A DNA stretch of 64,000 nucleotides from Hyphomicrobium denitrificans ATCC 51888 (GCF_000143145.1 NC_014313.1:2666001-2730000); one strand, 5' to 3'. Positions 41,942-54,692 are shown, numbered from the stretch's first letter. Made by a program: numbers and translations. Notes: a model not told the origin generated them from the sequence alone.

Positions 41942-43383
41942 GACGTAACCGGCGGGTCAAGATCGTTGCAACGCTTGGCCCCGCATCTGCCGCTCCGGAG
42001 ATGGTGGAACGTCTTTTCATCGCGGGCGTCGACGTTTTCCGCATCAACATGAGCCACTCGTCACACGACGGCTCGAAGGCGCTTTACAATACGGTACGCG
42101 CGTGCGCGGCACGCCATCGCCACCCGATCGGCATCCTCGCCGACCTGCAGGGGCCGAAGTTCCGCATCGGCAATTTCGAAACCGGCCGCGTGCAGGTCAA
42201 GACCGGCTCGATCTTCAAATTCGATCTCGATGAGACGCTCGGGACCGGCGAGCGGGTTTATCTGCCGCATACGCAGATTTTCGACGCCATCAAGCCGGGA
42301 CACATGCTGGTGCTCGACGACGGCAAGCTCCGGATGCGCGTCGTCGAAGCCTCAAAAGTTCAAATCCGTGCGGAAGTGACGACCGGCGGCATGCTCGCGA
42401 GCCGCAAGGGCATTTCGATGCCCGATACGCTTCTGCCGATCAGCCCGCTGACCGAGAAAGACAAGGCCGACCTCGCCCACGCGCTCAAGCTCGGCGTCGA
42501 CTGGGTGGCGCTGTCGTTCGTGCAGCGCGCCGAAGACATTCACGAAGTGCGCAACCTTATCGGCACGCGCGCCGCGATCCTGTCGAAGATCGAGAAGCCG
42601 TCGGCGGTTGCCGATCTCGAGAACGTCATTGCGGCGTCCGACGCCATCATGGTGGCGCGCGGCGACCTTGGCGTCGAGATGCCGGTCGAGCGCGTGCCGG
42701 GCATCCAGAAAAAGATGACGCGCATGGCGCGTGCGGCGGGCAAGCCCGTCATCATCGCGACGCAGATGCTCGAAAGCATGATTTCGTCGCCGATGCCGAC
42801 GCGCGCCGAAGTTTCCGACGTCGCCAATGCCGTGTTCGACGGCGCGGATGCGATCATGCTGTCGGCGGAAAGCGCGGTCGGACAATATCCGGTCGAAGCG
42901 ATCCAGATGATGGACAAGATCGCGATCGAGGTCGAACACGATCCGATCTACGAGCCGATGCTTTATGCGACGCAGACCGAGCCGCAGCCGACCGGCGCCG
43001 ACGCCATCGCCGCCGCCGCCTCGGCAATCGCCGATACGGTGAAGCTCGGCGCCATCGTGTGCTATACGGCGACCGGTTCGACGGTCCTTCGCGTCACGCG
43101 CGAACGGCCGGGCATTCCGGTCATCGGACTGACGCCGATTGAGTCGACGGCGCGGCGCTTATCGCTCGTCTGGGGTGTGCAGACGATCCTGACCGGCGAT
43201 CCGGAAAACCTTTCGCACATGGTGCGCAAAGCGTGCCGCATCGCGTTCGAGGAAGGGCTCGTCAAAGCGCGCGAAGGCGTGCTCATCACGGCCGGTATTC
43301 CTCTCGGCAGCCCCGGCACGACCAACATGATCCGCATCGCATTCGTGGATGAATCCGGCGCGCCGATCGCGGAAGAAGTTTAG
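41938..43383 (+). CDS. pyk: Pyruvate kinase
   Basis: 481 residues. Converts PEP and ADP to pyruvate and ATP. Motifs: KIVATLGPAS at the N-terminus, FRINMSHSSHDG, LADLQGPKFRIG, the active-site block ILSKIEKPSAV with the catalytic Lys, MVARGDLGVEMP, and IIATQMLESM. The C-terminal regulatory domain is present (GAIVCYTATGSTVLRVTRERP). It overlaps the DUF1036 stop by 4 bp and sits in a likely gckA-DUF1036-pyk transcript. Confidence 0.97.
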   Translation: MRRNRRVKIVATLGPASAAPEMVERLFIAGVDVFRINMSHSSHDGSKALYNTVRACAARHRHPIGILADLQGPKFRIGNFETGRVQVKTGSIFKFDLDETLGTGERVYLPHTQIFDAIKPGHMLVLDDGKLRMRVVEASKVQIRAEVTTGGMLASRKGISMPDTLLPISPLTEKDKADLAHALKLGVDWVALSFVQRAEDIHEVRNLIGTRAAILSKIEKPSAVADLENVIAASDAIMVARGDLGVEMPVERVPGIQKKMTRMARAAGKPVIIATQMLESMISSPMPTRAEVSDVANAVFDGADAIMLSAESAVGQYPVEAIQMMDKIAIEVEHDPIYEPMLYATQTEPQPTGADAIAAAASAIADTVKLGAIVCYTATGSTVLRVTRERPGIPVIGLTPIESTARRLSLVWGVQTILTGDPENLSHMVRKACRIAFEEGLVKAREGVLITAGIPLGSPGTTNMIRIAFVDESGAPIAEEV

Positions 43384-43394
43384 AAGAACTTTTT

Positions 43395-43488
43395 GATTGG
43401 CATTGCCGACTCTCCTTCGTCGAGCCGGCCGGCAATGCCGTCGTGATTGGCATCTCCGCTCGCCTTCATCGAGCTGCCCGCAACTGCA
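43395..43488. repeat. Diverged tandem direct repeat with strong hairpin after pyk
   Basis: Two units beginning GATTGGCAT and containing CTTCxTCGAGC and CGGCAA/CCGCAA blocks, about 49 bp apart. The first unit also contains a ten-bp inverted repeat, GGCATTGCCG (43399-43408) with CGGCAATGCC (43430-43439), which may end the pyk transcript although no T-run follows. Confidence 0.5.
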
Positions 43489-43494
43489 CACTCA

Positions 43495-43523
43495 CGTCAT
43501 GGCCGCGGAGGCGGCCATCCACG
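43495..43523 (+). repeat. Short palindromic repeat, family B, copy 3
   Basis: CGTCATGGCCGCGGAGGCGG, then CCATCCACG; near-identical to 39576-39604. Confidence 0.85.
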
Positions 43524-43552
43524 CCGCAAGCAGCGAGCGGTTCGCACGTTGT

Positions 43553-43581
43553 CGTGGACGGCCGCCTGCGCGGCCGTGACG
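43553..43581 (-). repeat. Short palindromic repeat, family B, copy 4 (inverted)
   Basis: CGTGGACGGCCGCCTGCGCG, then GCCGTGACG; reverse complement of the family B consensus, 29 bp from copy 3, forming the second inverted doublet. The doublet plus the tandem repeat account for most of the 301-bp gap between pyk and the TPR gene. Confidence 0.85.
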
Positions 43582-43684
43582 GTTAGAGGATGGAAATTGC
43601 GTGTAGGCGAGTCCCCGGGGGCGTGACGGTGCTGCGGGATTTCTGACGCGCCTCTGCCGAAGCGGTGGAGATGCCGGGAGTGAC

Positions 43685-44404
43685 CTAGATCCCTTGCCCT
43701 TCGACGGCTTTCTTAAGTTCGTCGCGGGCGGTTTCGGCGCCTTCGATGTTCGGGTGGATCTTCAGAAGCTGATCGTAGGCTTCGAGCGCGGCTTTCTTCT
43801 CGCCCATCTGCGTCAGGATCTTCGCCATGCCGTCGAGGGCGCGGAAGTGGTTCGGGTCGAGCGCCAGAGCGCGCCGCAAGTCGCCCAGCGCCGCCGGATA
43901 GTTGTTCAGGCGATATTCGATGTAGGCGCGATGGCTCCAAGCCTCGGCGTAGTCGGGCGCGAGATCGACCGCCGCGTCGAGCAGCGGCAGGGCCTTGTCG
44001 TTTTCGTTCTTGGAAGAGAACAGCTCGGCGCGATCGATCAGCAGGTTGACCGTGTCGCCGCCGCAAAGCCGCCAGAGCCGCTCGATGGAGGCGCCGATCT
44101 CACCGCCGAGGCGATGATCGTCCGTCGTCGCGAGGAACGCATAGAGATTGCTGAGGGTCTTGGAGGCTTCCTCGGGAGATTTCGGCCAGGGCAGGCCCAT
44201 CATGCCGGGATCGCCGTGTTCGGCCGTGCGCGGCGCAGTTGGTGGCGGCGTCTCGCGCTTCTGCGACGGTGGAGGCGGCGGCTGTGCCGGCACCTGCTTT
44301 TCGGGGAAAGGCTGGGTCTTTAGAAGCTCGTCGTCAGCCGCCGCAGGCGCGATGCCCGCAGCCAAAGCAAGTCCGACAACCAAAATGCGCGCGTTGGCTC
44401 TCAT
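43685..44404 (-). CDS. Exported tetratricopeptide-repeat protein
   Basis: 239 residues. Signal peptide MRANARILVVGLALAAGIAPAAA, then a Pro-rich stretch (PAQPPPPPSQK) to about residue 65. At least three TPR units from about residue 115: NLLIDRAELFSSKNENDKALPLLDAAVDLAP, DYAEAWSHRAYIEYRLNNYPAALGDLRRALALDP, and NHFRALDGMAKILTQMGEKKAALEAYDQLLKIHP. Probably a periplasmic scaffold; partner unknown. Monocistronic. Confidence 0.88.
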   Translation of the reverse strand: MRANARILVVGLALAAGIAPAAADDELLKTQPFPEKQVPAQPPPPPSQKRETPPPTAPRTAEHGDPGMMGLPWPKSPEEASKTLSNLYAFLATTDDHRLGGEIGASIERLWRLCGGDTVNLLIDRAELFSSKNENDKALPLLDAAVDLAPDYAEAWSHRAYIEYRLNNYPAALGDLRRALALDPNHFRALDGMAKILTQMGEKKAALEAYDQLLKIHPNIEGAETARDELKKAVEGQGI

Positions 44405-44488
44405 GCGCCGACCGTATCGATCGGCGGCACAACGGTCAAAACGAGTCTCGTGAATTCGCAGTAACGTCCAAGGGCGCCAAAACGGGCA

Positions 44489-44614
44489 TCAGCCCTGGCG
44501 CGCCTTGAACCTGCGATGCGTCTTGTTGATCACGTAGACGCGACCCTTGCGACGGACGACGCGATTATCGCGGTGTCGCGAACGAAGGGATTTCAAAGAG
44601 TTTCTAACTTTCAT
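44489..44614 (-). CDS. rpmJ: 50S ribosomal protein bL36, zinc-free form
   Basis: 41 residues, starting [17 protein letters not shown] and ending [10 protein letters not shown]. The four zinc-ligand positions of the classical bL36 are not Cys/His here, so this is the C-minus form. Many alphaproteobacteria carry only this version. It lies 20 bp beyond tRNA-Val on the same strand. Confidence 0.95.
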   Translation of the reverse strand: MKVRNSLKSLRSRHRDNRVVRRKGRVYVINKTHRRFKARQG

Positions 44615-44633
44615 AACGACACCGGTTAAAAGA

Positions 44634-44708
44634 TGGTGGGCACTAGAGGGATCGAACCTCTGACCCCTACCATGTCAAGGTAGTGCTCTACCGCTGAGCT
44701 AAGTGCCC
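44634..44708 (-). tRNA. tRNA-Val (anticodon GAC)
   Basis: The minus strand folds as a full cloverleaf: acceptor GGGCACT/AGTGCCC, D arm GCTC...GAGC, anticodon stem CTACC/GGTAG with loop TTGACAT, and T arm CAGAGG-TTCGATC-CCTCT with G-U tolerance. The 3' CCA is encoded at 44634-44636. Confidence 0.96.
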
Positions 44709-44797
44709 GAAGAAGCGAGCTTCTAGGGGGATTGATCCCTCTTGGTCAAGCCCTGAACGAGGGGTTTCTTGAATTATGCTGAGGTTGCCGCAGCAGA

Positions 44798-45184
44798 TCA
44801 TGCCGCAAGCAGGCGATCGACCTCCCGAACGAGGTCCTTGAGGTGGAAGGGTTTTGACAGCACGCGGGCCTCTTTCGGAGGCTGGTTCTCGCTGTTGAGC
44901 ACCACCGCTGCAAAGCCCGTTATGAACATAATCTTGAGATCGGGATCGATCTCGCTGGCGCGACGGGCAAGCTCGATGCCGTCCATCTTCGGCATCACGA
45001 TGTCCGTCAGCAGCAGCGTGAACGGCTCGCGCTTCAGACGCTCGTAAGCTTCTTCGCCGTTTTCGAAAGCAACGACGTCGTAGTTGGCTTTTTCCAGCGC
45101 TTTAACGAGAAAACCGCGCATCGAATCGTCATCCTCAGCAAGCAGGATGCGGCGCAGCGGTAGACTTGAGGGCTTAACAGGCAT
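44798..45184 (-). CDS. cpdR: CpdR, single-domain cell-cycle response regulator
   Basis: 128 residues, receiver domain only. Sequence RRILLAEDDDSMRGFLVKALEKANYDVV with acidic pocket D18-D20 and phospho-acceptor D61 (LLLTDIVMPKMDG), then FITGFAAVVLNSENQPPKEARVLSKPFHLKDLV, which is characteristic of CpdR. It ends in LLAA. In Caulobacter, unphosphorylated CpdR recruits ClpXP substrates such as CtrA; phosphorylation by the CckA-ChpT relay turns this off. Start ATG 45182-45184. It is divergent from the N-formylglutamate amidohydrolase gene, an arrangement common in this group. Confidence 0.94.
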   Translation of the reverse strand: MPVKPSSLPLRRILLAEDDDSMRGFLVKALEKANYDVVAFENGEEAYERLKREPFTLLLTDIVMPKMDGIELARRASEIDPDLKIMFITGFAAVVLNSENQPPKEARVLSKPFHLKDLVREVDRLLAA

Positions 45185-45449
45185 GGGAACTCTGTGATGA
45201 AGCGGAGCTTGAACGTAACCAATACTGCACAGTCCGTCTGGCGCAAACTTGGCCCGAGTTTGGTAAACGTTGCATGAAATTGTGGAGAGTTGCAGCCAAG
45301 CCGCGATTCGAGAACTTCTCGGAACGCAGTGCGTTATCAGCTGCAGCATAGCCGAAGTCACGCATGGACTTCCCAGTCGCACGTTGGCAGAGTGTCGAAC
45401 CTTTCATCGTCAATTTGTCGCGGAAGCAATCGAAGGCACACGTTCCCGA

Positions 45450-46346
45450 ATGTCCGATGCCCACCTTCACAGCGTGCCGTCCGCCTTCTTTCCATCTTTC
45501 GATGTTCTTTCGCCGCGTCAGCAAACTGCGCCTTTCGTTTTTTCTTCGCCGCACTCAGGACGGCTTTATCCGCCCGAATTTCTTGCGATTTCGCGGCTCG
45601 ATCCGAAAACGCTGAGGCGATCGGAAGACTGCTTCGTCGATAAGCTGTTCGAGCCTGTCGCCGAGATGGGTGCGCCGCTGATCAGCGCGCGCTTTCCGCG
45701 CGCTTACCTCGATCTCAACCGCGAACCCTACGAGATCGATCCGGAACTCGTTGAAGACGTTCCCGCGCACGCCAACACGCAATCCGTTCGCGTCGCCGGC
45801 GGGCTCGGAACCGTGGCTCGCATCGTCGCCGACGGCGAAGATATTTATCCGAACCGGCTGAGCATCGAGAGCGTGCTGTCGCGCATCGAGCAACTCTATT
45901 TTCCGTTCCATGCCGAGCTATCGCGGCTCATTGCTCAGACCTGCGAAACGTTTGGCTATGCCGTTCTGATCGACTGTCACTCGATGCCCTCGGCAGCGAT
46001 GGCGCCAGGTGGCGCGCTCAGGCCCGACATCGTGATTGGCGACCGCTTCGGGGCTTCGTCCGATCCGCGGCTGACGCTGCTCGTGCGGGACGAATTCCAG
46101 CGGCGAGGTTTCAAGGTGCAGCTGAACCGGCCCTACGCGGGCGGGTACATCACCGAGCACCACGGCCGTCCGGCCCATGGCACGCATGCCATCCAGCTCG
46201 AGATCAATCGCGGGCTTTACATCAACGAGATGACGTTCCAGCCGAATAAAGGCTACGTCGCGCTCACTGCCGCGCTCCGGGAGATCGCTCAGCATCTCTT
46301 CGCGGAAGTGCCGGGGCTGCTCGATTTTCGCGCTGCAGCAGAGTAA
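45450..46346 (+). CDS. N-formylglutamate amidohydrolase
   Basis: 298 residues from ATG 45450 (MSDAHLHSVP); no strong ribosome site. Motifs: FVFSSPHSGRLYPPEF, FPRAYLDLNREPYEIDP, VLIDCHSMPS with metal ligands, YAGGYITEHHGRPAHGTHAIQLEINRGLY. The family hydrolyses N-formyl-L-glutamate to formate and glutamate at the end of a histidine-degradation branch, but no hut genes are nearby, so another amide substrate is possible. Confidence 0.92.
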   Translation: MSDAHLHSVPSAFFPSFDVLSPRQQTAPFVFSSPHSGRLYPPEFLAISRLDPKTLRRSEDCFVDKLFEPVAEMGAPLISARFPRAYLDLNREPYEIDPELVEDVPAHANTQSVRVAGGLGTVARIVADGEDIYPNRLSIESVLSRIEQLYFPFHAELSRLIAQTCETFGYAVLIDCHSMPSAAMAPGGALRPDIVIGDRFGASSDPRLTLLVRDEFQRRGFKVQLNRPYAGGYITEHHGRPAHGTHAIQLEINRGLYINEMTFQPNKGYVALTAALREIAQHLFAEVPGLLDFRAAAE

Positions 46347-46402
46347 GTGCCTCCGCGCGCGCATTAACCGTCCGCGCACGCTTTGGCGTACGACCGGCCA
46401 AG

Positions 46403-46480
46403 AAAAAAGGGCCGTTCAATCCGAACGGCCCAAGTCTAGGGAGGAAACGCCCAAGGAGGGCTGCGAAGCGCGAGCACAAG
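46403..46480 (-). ncRNA. mmgR / alpha-r8 (Rfam suhB motif)-like small RNA, copy 1
   Basis: Read on the minus strand: hairpin GCCC-TCCTT-GGGC (46449-46461), the unpaired conserved TTTCCTCCCTAGACTT, then terminator hairpin GGGCCGTTC/GAACGGCCC (46409-46431) with six Ts. This hairpin, CU-rich heptamer and terminator order is what I recall of the mmgR/alpha-r8 RNAs of Hyphomicrobiales. The 5' end is a guess from a typical size near 77 nt. The CCUCCC segment is anti-Shine-Dalgarno-like and could base-pair with mRNA leaders. Confidence 0.8.
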
Positions 46481-46601
46481 CTCGCATATCGCACTGCACA
46501 AAATAACGGTGCATTGCATCAACGACAATTGCGATTTATGCAGGTCTGAGAGGTGGAAAGTGCGGATCTCGCATACCTCCCCGCGGCGCACAATGCCGCA
46601 T

Positions 46602-46680
46602 AAAGAAAGGCCGTTCGTAAGAACGGCCCAAGTCTAGGGAGGAAACGCCCAAATTGGGCAGCGATTGCGATAGAAGCGTG
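46602..46680 (-). ncRNA. mmgR / alpha-r8-like small RNA, copy 2 (tandem)
   Basis: Same orientation as copy 1 and 198 bp upstream of it in the transcribed direction. Hairpin GCCC-AATTT-GGGC (46647-46659), the conserved TTTCCTCCCTAGACTT identical to copy 1, and terminator GGCCGTTC/GAACGGCC (46609-46628) followed by TTTCTTTA. The regions upstream of the two copies differ, so each probably has its own promoter. Together the copies occupy the 543-bp gap between the amidohydrolase and hisN; an AT-rich stretch at 46760-46850 is likely the hisN promoter. Confidence 0.8.
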
Positions 46681-46889
46681 TTCACACAACCGCATTACGA
46701 AGATGGTATGCTTCGGCGCCGCTCGCAATCTCCACGAGTATTGAGATAGCGCATTCACGAATAGATGTATCTAGCGCGCCACAACTTAGGTTACTTGGAT
46801 ATAACTATTTTAATATTGTACCTTGTTCTCGATAGATTTGCTCATTTTGCGCAATCACAGTTCAACAACCGCAGTTACGGGGTGAGCAC

Positions 46890-47702
46890 GTGTCCGGGTC
46901 GTTACCCGCAGCAGAATTTCAGGCCATCGTGCGCGTGGCCCATGAACTCGCCGACATTTCGGGGCCGGTGATCCTCAAGCACTTCCGCAAGGTAGTCCCT
47001 GTGGAAAACAAAGCCGCGGGCGGCGCCTTTGACCCCGTCACCAAGGCTGACAGGGGTGCGGAGAAGGCGATCGTCCAGGCGCTGGCGGCCAAAATGCCGA
47101 ACGATGGTGTCATCGGCGAGGAATTCGGCACCAAGGCCGGCACAAGCCCCTATCAGTGGGTCATCGATCCGATCGACGGGACGCGCTCGTTCATCATCGG
47201 CTCGCCACTCTGGGGCACGCTGATTGGCGTGCTTCGGGACGCAAAGCCGTTCTTCGGATTGATGGATCAGCCGTTCACCGGGGAGCGCTTCTGGTCCGGC
47301 GATCGCGCGTCCTATCACAGCGTCGGCGGCGGGCGGCCCCAGCGCCTCAAGACGCGGCCGTGCGCAAACCTCGAAGATGCCGTGCTGGCGTCGACGCATC
47401 CCGATCTCTTCGAAGGCGACATGCAGATCGGGGCGCTCAACCGGGTGAAGGCCACGGCACGGCTGACCCGATACGGCGGCGATTGTTACAATTACTGCCT
47501 GCTTGCCGCGGGGTTCATCGATCTGGTGCTCGAAACCAATCTGAAGCCCTATGACATCGTCGCGCTCATCCCGATCATCGAGCGGGCGGGCGGGCGTGTC
47601 ACGACGTGGTCGGGCGGCGATCCGGCGAGCGGCGGCGATATCATCGCGTGCGGCGACGCGCGCCTGCACGAAGCCGTGCTGACGCTGATCAACAACGCCT
47701 AG
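46890..47702 (+). CDS. hisN: Histidinol-phosphatase, inositol-monophosphatase family
   Basis: 270 residues from GTG 46890, with GGGGTGAG 5 nt upstream. Li+-sensitive phosphatase motifs: GEEFGTKAG, WVIDPIDGTRSFI, and GGDCYNYCLLAAGFIDLVLE with PYDIVALIPIIERAGG. The RYGGDCYNY block is typical of HisN rather than SuhB, so histidine synthesis is the best role; inositol monophosphatase activity is the alternative. The two small RNAs are divergent upstream, matching the Rfam motif name given for RNAs near suhB-like genes. The stop overlaps the convergent hydrolase. Confidence 0.9.
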   Translation: MSGSLPAAEFQAIVRVAHELADISGPVILKHFRKVVPVENKAAGGAFDPVTKADRGAEKAIVQALAAKMPNDGVIGEEFGTKAGTSPYQWVIDPIDGTRSFIIGSPLWGTLIGVLRDAKPFFGLMDQPFTGERFWSGDRASYHSVGGGRPQRLKTRPCANLEDAVLASTHPDLFEGDMQIGALNRVKATARLTRYGGDCYNYCLLAAGFIDLVLETNLKPYDIVALIPIIERAGGRVTTWSGGDPASGGDIIACGDARLHEAVLTLINNA

Positions 47703-48667
47703 GCCTTCTCCGGCGACGCCGTGGTAATTCCCATGTAGGCGTCGAAGGCCGCCCAGAAGCGCTGCCGCACGGCGTCGGTTTCCTGCAGGATCTCGTGACG
47801 CGATCCCGGCATCAGGATGTGCGCGCCGAACTTCAGATCGACGGCGAAATCTTCGATCGCCTGGGTCGAGACGACCTTGTCGGCCCCGGCCGCGAACAGG
47901 ATCATCGGGACGCACACATACTTCGGATATTCGGGCCGAAGCAGCATCGCCGTGCTTCGGAGCGCGGCTCTCAGCCAGCCGACCGTCGGCGAGCCGGTCG
48001 CGAGTTCCGGCGCGGCTTCGATGATCGCCTTGTTGCGCGACCAGCGCACATGGTCCGACGTCAGGCGGTTCGTTTCGAAATCCTTGAAGTCGTCCGGCTC
48101 GTCGCCGCCGCCTCGGACATACGTCCCGGCGAACCCGAAAAGACATGCGATATTCGCGTAGGCGCGCGCGATGCCGGGGCTGACGCCGAGCATATTTTCG
48201 TGGATCGCGATCATCGGCGCCATCAGAACCATGCGGGCGAACGGACTCGCCTCGTCCTGGGCGTTGCGAAGCAGGATATTGCCGCCGAGCGAATGACCGA
48301 GCCCGATCAGCGGCTGCGGCAGCGCCGGCTTGACGATTTCGTCGATGAAGATCGCGAGGTCGCGATCGTATTCGGTGAAGGCGAGCACATGGCCTTTGCG
48401 CGGGTTCGACAGCAGCCGCTCGGAGCCGCCCTGGCCGCGAAGATCGAAGGTCGCGACGGCAAAGCCGCGGCGGCGAAGATCAGCGATGACCTCGAAATAT
48501 TTTTCGATGAATTCGCCGCGCCCTTGCACGATGCAGACGGTGCCGCGCACCGGACCCCGCGTCGGCTCCCACAGCGCGTAACGCAGCTTGAGGCCGTCGT
48601 AGCCGTCGAACTCGGAAACCGTCGCGCCGCTCGGCACTGGATTGATCGAGAGTGATACGAGTTTCAT
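47699..48667 (-). CDS. Alpha/beta hydrolase, lysophospholipase / monoacylglycerol lipase-like
   Basis: 322 residues. Serine-aminopeptidase S33 fold: TVCIVQGRGEFIEKYFEVIADLRRRGFAVATFDLRGQGGSER, nucleophile elbow GLGHSLGGN, Asp in FAAGADKVVS, and His in PGSRHEIL. The VQGRGEFIEKY block is typical of PldB-like lysophospholipases. No signal peptide. Its stop codon overlaps hisN's by 2 bp in a tail-to-tail arrangement. Confidence 0.9.
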   Translation of the reverse strand: MKLVSLSINPVPSGATVSEFDGYDGLKLRYALWEPTRGPVRGTVCIVQGRGEFIEKYFEVIADLRRRGFAVATFDLRGQGGSERLLSNPRKGHVLAFTEYDRDLAIFIDEIVKPALPQPLIGLGHSLGGNILLRNAQDEASPFARMVLMAPMIAIHENMLGVSPGIARAYANIACLFGFAGTYVRGGGDEPDDFKDFETNRLTSDHVRWSRNKAIIEAAPELATGSPTVGWLRAALRSTAMLLRPEYPKYVCVPMILFAAGADKVVSTQAIEDFAVDLKFGAHILMPGSRHEILQETDAVRQRFWAAFDAYMGITTASPEKA

Positions 48668-48778
48668 GGCGCTCTCTGAATTCCCGACGCAGCATTAACA
48701 ATTCTAGCGCGGCGAGGGCGCGCTTGCAGCCTGTCGTCGGACCTCTTGAAGTGGAATTTGGTCTTCCTACCTGTCTGT

Positions 48779-48864
48779 TGCGGTTGCCGCGAAGCGGGGC
48801 CGCACTCAAAGAGCCGGACTCGATCGCCGGGCCGGCTCACATGTCGCTTCTCTAGGAGGATATG
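48779..48864 (+). promoter_or_regulatory. ROSE-type RNA thermometer in the hsp20 leader
   Basis: The last hairpin pairs CATGTC-G-CTTC (48840-48850) with GGAGGATATG (48855-48864), with one bulged G, burying the Shine-Dalgarno AGGAGG. The TCGCT (UYGCU) motif at 48844-48848 opposite the site is the ROSE hallmark. Two upstream hairpins are present: GAGCCGG/CCGGCTC (48811-48838) and TGCGG..CCGC/GCGG..CCGCA (48779-48804). Heat should open it and release the ribosome site. Confidence 0.82.
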
Positions 48865-48867
48865 TTC

Positions 48868-49320
48868 ATGCGACACACTGAATTTGCTCCCTTCTATCGT
48901 TCCGCAATCGGCTTTGACCGCCTGTTCCAGATGCTGGACCAGTCGACGGGCTTCGATAGCGAATCGACTTATCCGCCGTACAATATCGAGCGGACTGGCG
49001 AAAATGCGTATCGCATCTCTCTCGCGGTCGCCGGTTTTTCGCCTGAGGAGCTGAAAATCGAAGTCAAGGAGCAGACGCTGTCTGTCTCCGGTGAGAAAGC
49101 TGCCGAAACGGAAGGCAAGACGTTCTTGCACCGTGGGATCGCAGCGCGTGCCTTCGAGCGGCGCTTCCAGCTTGCCGACCACGTCGACGTGACGGGCGCC
49201 AAGTTCGAGAATGGCTTGCTCCACGTCGATCTCGTCCGCAACGTTCCGGAAAGCAAAAAGCCGCGGACGATCGCGATCGGTTCGAGCGACGCGAAGCAGC
49301 TTGAGGCGAAAGCGGCCTAA
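48868..49320 (+). CDS. Small heat-shock protein, Hsp20/IbpA type
   Basis: 150 residues from ATG 48868, 8 nt after AGGAGG; an ATG at 48862 is too close to the site and lies in the thermometer stem. Alpha-crystallin domain from YNIERTGENAYRISLAVAGFSPEELKIEVKEQTLSVSGEK to FERRFQLADHVDVTGAKFENGLLHVDLVRNVPE. N-terminal RHTEFAPFYRSAIGFDRLF is typical of class A rhizobial sHSPs. An ATP-independent chaperone holding unfolded protein. Expression is likely set by the ROSE element. Confidence 0.95.
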   Translation: MRHTEFAPFYRSAIGFDRLFQMLDQSTGFDSESTYPPYNIERTGENAYRISLAVAGFSPEELKIEVKEQTLSVSGEKAAETEGKTFLHRGIAARAFERRFQLADHVDVTGAKFENGLLHVDLVRNVPESKKPRTIAIGSSDAKQLEAKAA

Positions 49321-49920
49321 GCCCGCCGAGTTTCGAAATTCGTTCGAAGTTATTGAAAATGCTTGGCAGCCGCGCCCCCCCGGACGCGGCTGCTTCGTCG
49401 TGCCAACACGCAATGACCAGGCCGTCGTGGCCGACTGCGCCGCCATAACGGCGATCGGGCAGATTTCGCTCAGGATGCTGGCGATTGCTCGTCGCCAGAC
49501 GGAGCGCGAACGCCAAAAAAACATCGTACAAAAGATGTGCGCTTTTCTACTTGTGCGACGAATGCAAATCTGTATGATGCAGCACATAGGTCAGCATTAC
49601 TGACCTTTATTGGAACGCCGATGTTGCACTCGAAAGCACGTCCGCCAGATGTCCGGTCGCCCTACACGGCGGCCGCGATGAAACGTATGCGTCGAAAATC
49701 GACGCGATAATCGTCACGGCCGCTCGCGCACTTTTCCGGCACTCCTTGGGCAGCCTTTCGCCTGGGACAAAGTTTCGCCGACACATGAGAGCGCAATCCG
49801 GCGGCACCGCCGCCACTCACACAGAAATGCAAGCGCGGCTGGCTCTCATGGGCGAACCGCGCGACCCGACCCCGACAGACATTCGCAGAGAGGCCCGACG
49901 GGCCTGACGAGGCAAAGAAG
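49321..49920. other. 600-bp gap with two dyads and no supportable gene
   Basis: Contains AGCCGCG/CGCGGCT (49368-49374/49385-49391), possibly the hsp20 transcript end; AGGTCAG-CATTA-CTGACCT (49588-49606), perfect 7-bp arms in an AT-richer patch; and AGGCCCG-A-CGGGCCT (49891-49905) just 15 bp before gltB. Short frames here lack ribosome sites and family resemblance. It probably holds the gltBD promoter and leader. Confidence 0.5.
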
Positions 49921-54645
<4,725 letters not shown>

Positions 54646-54692
54646 TCGAAATCGCGACCGGTCAACGGAACGAACAGAAAGACGGAATAGAA

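Noticed and set aside
43395..43581. Possible CRISPR-like cluster of repeats after pyk
   Set aside because: Only two inverted copies of a 29-bp palindrome plus a diverged tandem repeat; no regular spacers and no cas genes.
46890..47702. Calling this gene suhB on the strength of the nearby RNA motif name
   Set aside because: The RYGGDCYNY block and overall motifs fit histidinol-phosphatase HisN better; the RNA family name reflects neighbourhood only.
49607..49816. A 69-codon minus-strand frame in the hsp20-gltB gap
   Set aside because: No ribosome site, mixed composition, no family; likely chance.
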